This document shows, piece after piece, positions 9,282 to 17,765 of a DNA stretch of 40,024 bases (its first letter is position 1; each line of letters opens with the position of its first letter). Location of the stretch: assembly GCA_029239875.1 (NCBI GenBank), contig JARBUD010000039.1, positions 1 to 40,024 of the forward strand. The letters run 5' to 3'. Under the pieces are notes generated by a model. The model had not been told where the DNA came from. It did no database searches and worked only from the letters and a program-made list of their open reading frames with translations. The position numbers and the translations under genes were made by a program. Origin of the DNA: Xanthobacteraceae bacterium (lineage in GTDB: Bacteria; Pseudomonadota; Alphaproteobacteria; Rhizobiales; Xanthobacteraceae).

Positions 9282-9953
9282 TTGACCGATACGTCCCGCA
9301 GGCCGGCGAAAGCCGACATCAAGGCCGAGACTACCAATGAGGAGCTCAGCACCGGCTCGGGCGCGCCGCTCGTCAATGAGCGGACGCTGGAACAGGCGCT
9401 CGGCCAGCAGGTGCGCGCGGTGCGGCGGGAGCTCGAGCTCACCGTCTCCGACCTCGCCAATGCCGCCGGCATCTCGGTCGGCATGCTGTCGAAGATCGAG
9501 AACGGGCTGATCTCGCCCTCGCTCGCCACGCTGCAGGCGATCGCCGGCGCGCTCAACGTGCCGATCTCGACCCTGTTCACCACCTTCGAGGAGAAGCGCG
9601 ACTGCTCCTATGTGCCGGCCGGCCAGGGCGTGCACATCGAGCGGCGCGGCACCAAGGTCGGGCACCAGTACGAGTTGCTCGGCCATGCGCTCGGCGGCGA
9701 CGTGGTGGTCGAGCCGTATCTGATCACGCTGAGCGAGGAGGCGGTGTCCTATACCGGCTTCCGCCACGCCGGGGTGGAGTTCATCCATATGCTCTCGGGC
9801 GAGGTGGTCTACCGCCACGGCGACCGCACCTATCACCTCCGGCCCGGCGATTCGCTGCTGTTCGATTCCGCCGCCAATCACGGCCCCGAGGAGCTGCTGG
9901 TGCGGCCGATGAGCTACCTGTCGATCATCATCTACCCCCGCCAGCCGGGTTGA
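9282..9953 (+). CDS. XRE-family regulator with C-terminal cupin domain
   Basis: This 223-residue cytoplasmic regulator has a helix-turn-helix at residues about 35-90 (LGQQVRAVRRELELTVSDLANAAGI followed by SVGMLSKIENG) and a small-molecule-binding cupin at about 115-220 (FRHAGVEFIHMLSGEV and the RPGDSLLFDSAANHGP metal-site region). The start is uncertain. I chose TTG at 9282 because GGAGAG lies seven bases upstream; an in-frame ATG at 9204 would add 26 residues but has no visible ribosome site. It directly precedes mgsABC on the same strand, so control of the N-methylglutamate synthase and gmaS genes is likely. The ligand is unknown. Confidence 0.88.
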   Translation: MTDTSRRPAKADIKAETTNEELSTGSGAPLVNERTLEQALGQQVRAVRRELELTVSDLANAAGISVGMLSKIENGLISPSLATLQAIAGALNVPISTLFTTFEEKRDCSYVPAGQGVHIERRGTKVGHQYELLGHALGGDVVVEPYLITLSEEAVSYTGFRHAGVEFIHMLSGEVVYRHGDRTYHLRPGDSLLFDSAANHGPEELLVRPMSYLSIIIYPRQPG

Positions 9954-9981
9954 TCGGGGGGCGCCACCGCTCTGCGTGAGT

Positions 9982-10051
9982 ATCCTTCGAGGCCCGGCTT
10001 TGCCGCGCGCCTCAGGATGAGGGTCTCCTTTTGGATGACCTCATCCTGAGG
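9982..10051. repeat. Palindromic repeat, family A copy 2, truncated on the right
   Basis: The left arm is identical to copy 1 over 19 bases (ATCCTTCGAGGCCCGGCTT). The inner pair CCTCAGGATGAGG / CCTCATCCTGAGG is present, but the right outer arm is missing after 10051, where unrelated AT-richer sequence begins. It lies after the XRE gene and before mgsA. Confidence 0.8.
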
Positions 10052-10166
10052 AGATGTGGAAGCAAAGCATAGTTTCCTACAGAGAAAATTATATTCCCTT
10101 CCATTGACGCCCCGTCTCACCTCCCCTACAAGGATCGGGACCCCTCTCCTGCCCCGGAGTTCCGCC
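10052..10166 (+). promoter_or_regulatory. AT-rich presumed promoter region upstream of mgsA
   Basis: After the truncated repeat, the sequence becomes AT-rich at 10061-10100. TATATT at 10090-10095 could be a -10 element; I see no convincing -35 element. The XRE-cupin protein encoded just upstream may bind here. This is a position-based proposal. Confidence 0.3.
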
Positions 10167-11048
10167 ATGTGCGGCATTGTCGGCCTGTTCCTGAAAGACA
10201 AGAAGCTCGAGCCCGAGCTCGGCGCCATGGTGGCGCAGATGCTCGACGTCATGTGCGACCGCGGGCCGGATTCGGCCGGCTTCGCCGTCTATGGCGCCGG
10301 CACGCCGGGCTTCGTGAAGCTCACTTTGCGCGGCCCCGCCGGCACGGACTTTTCCGCCCTCGGCGCCGAGATCGGCCATCTCGTCACCCCGCGCGACACC
10401 CATGCGGTACTGAGCGTGCCCGCGGCCGAGGAAGCCACCGTGCGCGCGGCGCTGGCCCGCATCGCCCCGGAGGTCCGCGTGGTCGGCGCAGGTGCCCGCA
10501 TGGAGCTCTACAAGGAGGTCGGCCTGCCCGCCGACGTCGCCCGGCGCTTCAAGCTGGAGACCATGTCCGGCACCCACGCCATCGGCCATACCCGCATGGC
10601 GACCGAGAGCGCGGTGACCACCGATGGCGCCCATCCCTTCTCCACCGGCCCGGACCAGTGCCTCGTGCATAACGGCTCGCTGTCGAACCATGCCGGCGTG
10701 CGCCGCCTGCTCGCTCGCGAGGGGCTGCCGGTGACGACCGAGAACGACAGCGAGGTCGCAGCCGCCTATCTCACCTACCGCATGCGCGGCGGTGACAGCC
10801 TGGGCGAGGCGCTGGAGCACTCGCTCGACGACCTCGACGGCTTCTACACCTTCGTCGTCGGCACCGAGTCCGGCTTCGGCGTGCTGCGCGACCCCATCGC
10901 CTGCAAGCCCGCCGTCATGGCCGAGACCGACGGCTACGTCGCCTTCGGCTCGGAATACCGGGCGCTCGCCGGCCTACCCGGCATCGAGAGCGCCCGCGTC
11001 TTCGAGCCCGAACCCGCCAAGGTCTATTTCTGGGACCGCGCCGCGTGA
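10167..11048 (+). CDS. mgsA: N-methylglutamate synthase subunit A (class II amidotransferase, GlxB-like)
   Basis: This 293-residue protein corresponds to the glutaminase domain of glutamate synthase made as a separate chain. Met is followed directly by Cys2 (MCGIVGLF), the N-terminal nucleophile exposed after Met removal. RGPDSAGFAVYG, GHTRMATES and LVHNGSLSNH are the substrate-pocket and oxyanion motifs of class II amidotransferases. The frame extends upstream to 10056, but the Cys2 requirement fixes the start at 10167. In the pathway it is expected to act on the amide of gamma-glutamylmethylamide and pass methylamine to MgsC. The mgsB start overlaps its stop. Confidence 0.92.
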   Translation: MCGIVGLFLKDKKLEPELGAMVAQMLDVMCDRGPDSAGFAVYGAGTPGFVKLTLRGPAGTDFSALGAEIGHLVTPRDTHAVLSVPAAEEATVRAALARIAPEVRVVGAGARMELYKEVGLPADVARRFKLETMSGTHAIGHTRMATESAVTTDGAHPFSTGPDQCLVHNGSLSNHAGVRRLLAREGLPVTTENDSEVAAAYLTYRMRGGDSLGEALEHSLDDLDGFYTFVVGTESGFGVLRDPIACKPAVMAETDGYVAFGSEYRALAGLPGIESARVFEPEPAKVYFWDRAA

Positions 11049-11767
11049 ACATCGCCATAGATCGAACCATGACCGACGCCACCCGCTTCGACCTCGCGAG
11101 CGCGCCGCTGCGCGAGCTCAACTCGGCGCTGCACAAGCTTTCCGCCGACACCAACGAAACCTACTGGAAGGTCGCCAACCCCGCCGGCCGCCACGCCGTT
11201 GCCGCCGGGCTCGACGTTCCTGTCACCGTCGAGATCGACGGGCCGGTCGGCTATTACTGCGGCGGCATGAACAAGCAGGCCCGCATCATCGTCAACGGCA
11301 ATGCCGGCGTCGGCGTCGCCGAGAACATGATGAGTGGCCTTGTCCATGTGAAGGGCGATGCCAGCCAGGCCGCCGGTGCCACCGCCCATGGCGGCCTCCT
11401 CATCATCGATGGCAACGCGTCGGCGCGCTGCGGCATCTCGATGAAGGGCATCGACATCGTGGTGAAGGGCTCGGTCGGCCATATGAGCGCGTTCATGGCG
11501 CAGGCCGGCACGCTCACCGTGCTGGGCGACGCCGGCGACGCGCTGGGCGACAGCCTCTACGAGGCGAAGCTGTTCGTGCGCGGCTCGGTCGCCGGCCTCG
11601 GAGCCGACTGCGTCGAGAAGGAGATGCGCGAGGAGCACAAGGCGCTGCTCGCCGCCAAGCTCGACGCGGCCGGCATCCTCGGCGAGGTCGATATCTCCGA
11701 GTTCCGCCGCTACGGCTCGGCGCGCACGCTCTACCATTTCCACGTCGACAACGTGTCGAGCTACTGA
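11045..11767 (+). CDS. mgsB: N-methylglutamate synthase subunit B (GXGXG beta-helix, GlxC-like)
   Basis: This protein of about 240 residues corresponds to the C-terminal GXGXG domain of glutamate synthase, a right-handed beta-helix. Repeats of the type GGMNKQARIIVNGNAGVGV, MSGLVHVKGDASQ, GGLLIIDGNASARCG and KGIDIVVKGSVGH run from about residue 70 to 180. Two starts are possible: GTG at 11045, overlapping the mgsA stop as GTGA, or ATG at 11069, eight codons later. I chose the coupled GTG; neither has a strong ribosome site. It lies between mgsA and mgsC with 11 bases before mgsC. Confidence 0.9.
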   Translation: MNIAIDRTMTDATRFDLASAPLRELNSALHKLSADTNETYWKVANPAGRHAVAAGLDVPVTVEIDGPVGYYCGGMNKQARIIVNGNAGVGVAENMMSGLVHVKGDASQAAGATAHGGLLIIDGNASARCGISMKGIDIVVKGSVGHMSAFMAQAGTLTVLGDAGDALGDSLYEAKLFVRGSVAGLGADCVEKEMREEHKALLAAKLDAAGILGEVDISEFRRYGSARTLYHFHVDNVSSY

Positions 11768-11778
11768 GGGCGCGGGCG

Positions 11779-13116
11779 ATGAACGATATGACCAACACCC
11801 CGCGCACCAAGCCGCGCGTCTCGGCGACCTTTGATGAGTACACGCTCTCGGAGATCCGCCGCGCCGCGGCGACCGGCATCTACGACATCCGCGGCGGCGG
11901 TGCGAAGCGCAAGGTCCCGCATTTCGACGACCTGCTCTTCCTCGGCGCCTCCATGTCGCGCTATCCGCTGGAAGGCTACCGCGAGAAGTGCTCGACGGAA
12001 GTCGTGCTCGGCACGCGCTTCGCCAAGAAGCCGATCGAGCTGAAGATCCCGATCACCATCGCCGGCATGAGCTTCGGCTCGCTCTCCGCCAACGCCAAGG
12101 AAGCGCTCGGGCGCGGCGCCTCGGCTATGGGCACCTCGACCACCACCGGCGACGGCGGCATGACAAACGAGGAGCGCGGGCACTCCACCCAGCTCGTCTA
12201 CCAGTACCTGCCCTCGCGCTACGGCATGAACCCGGACGACCTCAAGCGCGCCGACGCCATCGAGGTGGTGGTCGGCCAGGGCGCCAAGCCCGGCGGCGGC
12301 GGCATGCTGCTCGGCCAGAAGATCACCGAGCGCGTCGCCGCCATGCGTACGCTCCCCGTCGGCATCGACCAGCGCTCGGCCTGCCGCCATCCGGACTGGA
12401 CCGGGCCGGACGACCTCGAGATCAAGATCGAGGAGCTGCGCGAGATCACCGACTGGGAGAAGCCGATCTATGTGAAGGTCGGCGCCGCCCGCCCCTATTA
12501 CGACACGGCGCTCGCCGTGAAGTCGGGCGCGGACGTGGTGGTCGTCGACGGCATGCAGGGCGGTACCGCCGCCACCCAGGAGATCTTCATCGAGCATGTC
12601 GGCATCCCGACGCTCGCCGCCGTCCGGCAGGCGGTGAAGGCGCTGCAGGACCTCGGCATGCACCGCAAGGTGCAGCTCGTCGTCTCCGGCGGCATCCGCA
12701 ACGGCGCCGACGTCGCGAAAGCCTTGGCGCTCGGCGCCGACGCCGTCGCCATCGGAACCGCGGCCCTCGTCGCCCTCGGCGACAATGACCCCCATTACCA
12801 GGCCGAGTACGAGGCGCTGGGCACCACCGCCGGCGCCTATGACGACTGGCACGAGGGCCGCGACCCCGCCGGCATCACCACGCAGGACCCGGCGCTGATG
12901 GCGCGGCTCGATCCGGTTGCCGCCGGCCGTCGCCTCGCCAACTATCTCGCCGTGCTGACGTTGGAGTGCCAGACTATCGCCCGCGCCTGCGGCAAGAGCC
13001 ACGTCCACAATCTCGAGCCCGAGGACCTGGTGGCGCTCACCATCGAGGCCGCCGCCATGGCCCAGGTGCCGCTCGCCGGCACCAACTGGGTGCCGGGCAG
13101 GAACGCAAGCTTCTAA
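11779..13116 (+). CDS. mgsC: N-methylglutamate synthase subunit C (FMN glutamate synthase core, GlxD-like)
   Basis: This 445-residue protein corresponds to the FMN-binding central domain of glutamate synthase. It shows the core motif AGMSFGSLSANAKEALGRGA, the glycine-rich GQGAKPGGGGMLLGQK, the loop VVVDGMQGGTAATQE and the phosphate-binding strand VVSGGIRNGADVAKALALGA. C397 and C404 in the LECQTIARACGKSHVHNL segment are conserved-looking cysteines, possibly near an Fe-S site. With MgsA and MgsB it rebuilds a glutamate synthase split into three chains, the known architecture of N-methylglutamate synthase. The start ATG at 11779 follows mgsB by 11 bases. A strong hairpin lies immediately downstream, before gmaS. 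Confidence 0.92.
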   Translation: MNDMTNTPRTKPRVSATFDEYTLSEIRRAAATGIYDIRGGGAKRKVPHFDDLLFLGASMSRYPLEGYREKCSTEVVLGTRFAKKPIELKIPITIAGMSFGSLSANAKEALGRGASAMGTSTTTGDGGMTNEERGHSTQLVYQYLPSRYGMNPDDLKRADAIEVVVGQGAKPGGGGMLLGQKITERVAAMRTLPVGIDQRSACRHPDWTGPDDLEIKIEELREITDWEKPIYVKVGAARPYYDTALAVKSGADVVVVDGMQGGTAATQEIFIEHVGIPTLAAVRQAVKALQDLGMHRKVQLVVSGGIRNGADVAKALALGADAVAIGTAALVALGDNDPHYQAEYEALGTTAGAYDDWHEGRDPAGITTQDPALMARLDPVAAGRRLANYLAVLTLECQTIARACGKSHVHNLEPEDLVALTIEAAAMAQVPLAGTNWVPGRNASF

Positions 13117-13125
13117 AAATCATCA

Positions 13126-13151
13126 AAACCCCGCGCCTCGGCGCGGGGTTT
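13126..13151 (+). terminator. Strong hairpin terminator between mgsC and gmaS
   Basis: An 11-base perfect stem (AAACCCCGCGC pairing with GCGCGGGGTTT) with a four-base CTCG loop starts 10 bases after the mgsC stop. The T run on the 3' side is only three bases, so termination may be partial, allowing reduced read-through into gmaS 62 bases later. Confidence 0.75.
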
Positions 13152-13213
13152 GCACGTCACGACCACCAACGAGCCCGCACGGGCCAGGGAACAGCACGGA
13201 ACCGGATTGCACC

Positions 13214-14515
13214 ATGGCGAACGATCTCGCACATGCCGCCAAAGAGCTCGGCATCAAGTATTTCCTGATCTCCTATGTCGACCTGTTCGGCGGGCTGCGG
13301 GCCAAGCTGGTCCCGGCCGCTGCCATCGGTGGCATGCAGAAGGCGGGCGCGGGCTTCGCCGGCTTCGCCACCTGGCTCGACATGAGCCCCGCCGACGCGG
13401 ACCTGTTCGCCGTTCCCGATCCGGACAGCCTGATCCAGCTTCCCTGGAAACCGGAAGTCGGCTGGCTCGCCTCGGATCTCGTCATGAATGACGAGCTAGT
13501 GGCGCAGGCCCCGCGCAACCTGCTCAAGACCACCATGCTGGGCGCCGATTCCATCGGCTACCAGATGAAGACCGGCGTCGAGTGCGAGTTCTTCCTGACG
13601 ACGCCGGATGGCTCGAAGATCTCCGACGGCGCCGACAACGCCACCAAGCCCTGCTACGACCAGTCCGCCCTGATGCGCCGCTACGACGTCATCAAGGAGA
13701 TCTGCGACAGCATGCTCACGCTGGGCTGGGGGCCGTACCAGAACGACCACGAAGACGCCAACGGCCAGTTCGAGATGAACTGGAACTTCGGCGACGCGCT
13801 CGTCACCGCCGACCGGCACGTCTTCTTCAAGTTCATGGCCCGCTCGATCGCGGAGAAGCATGGGCTGCGCGCGACCTTCATGCCCAAGCCCTTCATCGAC
13901 CTCACCGGCTCGGGCTGCCACATGCACACCTCGCTGTGGTCGGGCGACGCCAACGTGTTCGAGGACGAGGCGGGTGAGCTCGGCCTGTCCGACATCGGCT
14001 ACAACTTCATCGGCGGGCTGATCCATTCGGCCGACGCGCTGTGCGCCATCACCAACCCGACGGTGAATTCCTACAAGCGCATCAATGCCCCGCGCACGGT
14101 CTCCGGCGCCACCTGGGCGCCGAACACCGTCACCTACACCGGCAACAACCGCACCCACATGATCCGCATCCCCGATGCGGGACGGCTGGAGCTGCGCCTG
14201 CCGGACGGCGCGGCGAACCCCTATCTCATGCCGGCTGCCGTGCTCGCCGCCGGTCTCGACGGCGTGCAGAACCAGCGCGATCCGGGCAAGCGGCTCGACA
14301 TCAACATGTACACGGACGGGCACAAGGTGCGCGGCGCCAAGAAGCTGCCGCTCAACCTGCTCGACGCCCTGCGGGCGCTGGAGAAGTCCTCCGTGCTGCG
14401 CAACGCGCTCGGCGCCCCCTTCATCGACGGTTACATCAAGCTGAAGACCGAGGAATGGAACGCCTATTCGCGCCACCTCACTCAGTGGGAGCGCGACAAC
14501 ACGCTGGATATTTGA
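13214..14515 (+). CDS. gmaS: gamma-glutamylmethylamide synthetase (GlnT-like glutamine synthetase family)
   Basis: This 433-residue cytoplasmic ligase of the glutamine synthetase superfamily would join methylamine to the gamma-carboxyl of glutamate with ATP. Catalytic-domain motifs include GVECEFFL (metal-binding glutamates), QNDHEDANGQFEMNWNF, the ATP/metal region KPFIDLTGSGCHMHTSLW and NRTHMIRIPDAGRLELRLPDG. It is shorter than the GlnA type (about 470 residues) and lacks the adenylylation-site tail. Its place directly after mgsABC and in the same locus as mgdABCD is the basis for gmaS rather than glnA or glnT. The start at 13214 has only a weak GGAACC upstream. It is convergent with pccR across a family B repeat. 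Confidence 0.9.
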   Translation: MANDLAHAAKELGIKYFLISYVDLFGGLRAKLVPAAAIGGMQKAGAGFAGFATWLDMSPADADLFAVPDPDSLIQLPWKPEVGWLASDLVMNDELVAQAPRNLLKTTMLGADSIGYQMKTGVECEFFLTTPDGSKISDGADNATKPCYDQSALMRRYDVIKEICDSMLTLGWGPYQNDHEDANGQFEMNWNFGDALVTADRHVFFKFMARSIAEKHGLRATFMPKPFIDLTGSGCHMHTSLWSGDANVFEDEAGELGLSDIGYNFIGGLIHSADALCAITNPTVNSYKRINAPRTVSGATWAPNTVTYTGNNRTHMIRIPDAGRLELRLPDGAANPYLMPAAVLAAGLDGVQNQRDPGKRLDINMYTDGHKVRGAKKLPLNLLDALRALEKSSVLRNALGAPFIDGYIKLKTEEWNAYSRHLTQWERDNTLDI

Positions 14516-14549
14516 GGCGGCGGATAGATCGGGCGCTCCACCAAAGCGA

Positions 14550-14633
14550 CGTCATGCCCGGCCTTGTGCCGGGCATCCACGTCTTTGGGCACCGTTGAAG
14601 GCATGGATGGCCGGCCCAAGCCCGGCCATGACG
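14550..14633. repeat. Palindromic intergenic repeat, family B copy 1
   Basis: An 84-base imperfect palindrome with outer arms CGTCATGCCCGG and CCGGCCATGACG and internal GCCCGGCCTTGTGCCGGGC and GGCCGGCCCAAGCCCGGCC hairpins. It lies between convergent gmaS and pccR and may act as a terminator for both. Related copies are at 24364 and 28313. Confidence 0.75.
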
Positions 14634-14646
14634 TTTGCTCCGGCGG

Positions 14647-16089
14647 CTAGTCCCGCACCGAGAACGGCACCACGCCGCGCCGGTCGGGATCGAGCACGAT
14701 CTCCCGGTCGAGCGGCGGGAAGGCGCGCTCGGGGCACGAGGCGCGCGGACAGATGCGGCAATTGACACCGAGCGGCGCAACCGCCGCCGACTTCAAATCC
14801 AGCCCGTCGGCATAGACGAGCTCGCCCGCATAGGAGAGCTCGCAACCTATGCCGAGGGCGAAGCGGCGCTCGCGCGCGCCGTAGCGGGTCGCCGGCTTCG
14901 AGGTGCCGCGCGCAAGGCACAGATAGCGCACCCCGTCCGGCATCTCGCCGACCTGCACCAGCGTGCGCGAAGGCTGCTCGAACGCCTCGTGCACGTTCCA
15001 CACCGGGCAGGCGCCGCCATAGCGCGCGAACTGGAAGCGCGTGGCGCTGTGGCGCTTGATGACGTTGCCGGCGCGGTCGACCTTGAGGAAATAGAACGGC
15101 ACGCCCTTCTCGCCCGGCCGCTGCAGGCTCGAAAGACGGTGGCAGACCTGTTCCAGGCTCGCCCCGGTTATCGCAGCCAGAATGTCGAGGTCGTGACGCT
15201 TCTCCCGCGCCAGCCGCGCGAAGCGCCGATAGGGCAGCATCAGCGCTCCGGCATAGTAGTTCTGCAAGGATAGCCGGCAGACCTCGCGCGCGGTGGCGCT
15301 GCGGAAGCCGGCGTCGACGACGTGCTGGTCGATCAGCTCGCTCTGCTCGAAGCGGGCGATCAGCGCGGCGAGGCGGAACGCCTGGCTGGCGCGGTCCAGC
15401 GTGCGCGACAGCGTCGCCACGCGGCGATGGCGATCATAGGCGATGAGCGGCGCGTCGAGCGCGTCGGCGGGTGCCATGTCGACGACGATGTCGTGCCTCT
15501 GGCGCAGATGTTGCGCCAGCACCGCCACCGCATCGTCGCGCGCGAACAGGTCGAGCGCCGCATTGCGCTCCTCGGCCGCCCGGTCGAGCCCGTCGACATA
15601 ATTGTCGATGTAATGGAAATGATCGCGCACCTCCTCATAGGGCGCGGGGTTGCGCGCTTCGCCGTCGACCTCGCGCGCCACCGACACCACCGCGTCGTCC
15701 AGCGCGGCGCGGCGTTCATCGAGCCGGCGTAGCGCGCCGTGCAGCCGCAGGAAAGCGTGCGCGAAGGCGGGCGCATGGGTGGTGGCGTTCTTCAGGTCCT
15801 GAAGGCTCGGCTCCAGCCCACGAAACACCGGATCGGCCAGCGCCTCGCGCAGATCGGCGACGATGCGGTCGAGATCGTCGGCGCCGAAGCGGGTGATGTC
15901 GAGATCGAAGGTGCGGCTGATGGCGAGCAGCACCGCGGCGGTGACGGGCCGCTGGTTGCTCTCGATCTGGTTGATGTAGCTCGGGGAGAGCGACAGCCGG
16001 CGGGCGAAGTCGATCTGCGTCAGCCCGAGCCGCTCGCGCACATTGCGCACCGCGTGGCCGGCGAACACCTTCTTCGACATGCCGGCCAT
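14647..16089 (-). CDS. pccR: ScfR/PccR-type regulator of propionyl-CoA metabolism
   Basis: This 480-residue cytoplasmic regulator has an XRE helix-turn-helix at residues about 10-65 (NVRERLGLTQIDFARRLSLS followed by PSYINQIESNQRPVT). A central region is related to the M78/IrrE domain but lacks an HExxH zinc motif (ARFEQSELIDQ at the expected place). The C-terminal short-chain-acyl-CoA-sensing domain carries C444, C447 and C452 (NCRICPRASCPERAF). This is the domain plan of ScfR proteins such as Rhodobacter sphaeroides PccR, which senses propionyl-CoA status and controls pcc and mcm genes. It is divergent from pccB, as expected. An alternative start is MSKKVF at 16080. No clear ribosome site marks either start. 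Confidence 0.88.
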   Translation of the reverse strand: MAGMSKKVFAGHAVRNVRERLGLTQIDFARRLSLSPSYINQIESNQRPVTAAVLLAISRTFDLDITRFGADDLDRIVADLREALADPVFRGLEPSLQDLKNATTHAPAFAHAFLRLHGALRRLDERRAALDDAVVSVAREVDGEARNPAPYEEVRDHFHYIDNYVDGLDRAAEERNAALDLFARDDAVAVLAQHLRQRHDIVVDMAPADALDAPLIAYDRHRRVATLSRTLDRASQAFRLAALIARFEQSELIDQHVVDAGFRSATAREVCRLSLQNYYAGALMLPYRRFARLAREKRHDLDILAAITGASLEQVCHRLSSLQRPGEKGVPFYFLKVDRAGNVIKRHSATRFQFARYGGACPVWNVHEAFEQPSRTLVQVGEMPDGVRYLCLARGTSKPATRYGARERRFALGIGCELSYAGELVYADGLDLKSAAVAPLGVNCRICPRASCPERAFPPLDREIVLDPDRRGVVPFSVRD

Positions 16090-16119
16090 GGTCGCCGCTT
16101 GCGTCCCGTCATCGATCTT

Positions 16120-16155
16120 GTGAAAATTTTACAATTTTACGATCCGCATTTTCAC
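16120..16155. promoter_or_regulatory. Probable PccR operator between pccR and pccB
   Basis: The 134-base gap carries two direct repeats ATTTTAC at 16126-16132 and 16134-16140 (period 8) and an outer perfect inverted pair GTGAAAAT (16120-16127) / ATTTTCAC (16148-16155). This AT-rich block is unlike the flanking DNA. Known ScfR regulators bind AT-rich repeated motifs at pcc promoters; the exact motif here differs from any I can cite with certainty. Confidence 0.55.
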
Positions 16156-16223
16156 AGCTTAAGTTTTGCCCCGCAAGGGCCTAGAACAATCGCCGACTTG
16201 CCGCACGCCGAGGGAACCGCCCG

Positions 16224-17756
<1,533 letters not shown>

Positions 17757-17765
17757 GATCCAGCC

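Noticed and set aside
10167..13116. A glutamate synthase for ammonia assimilation
   Set aside because: The glutaminase, GXGXG and FMN parts are on three separate chains and there is no small NADPH subunit (gltD), which fits MgsABC rather than GltBD.
13214..14515. Ordinary glutamine synthetase (glnA/glnT)
   Set aside because: The length, lack of an adenylylation-type tail and the position next to mgsABC fit gamma-glutamylmethylamide synthetase better.
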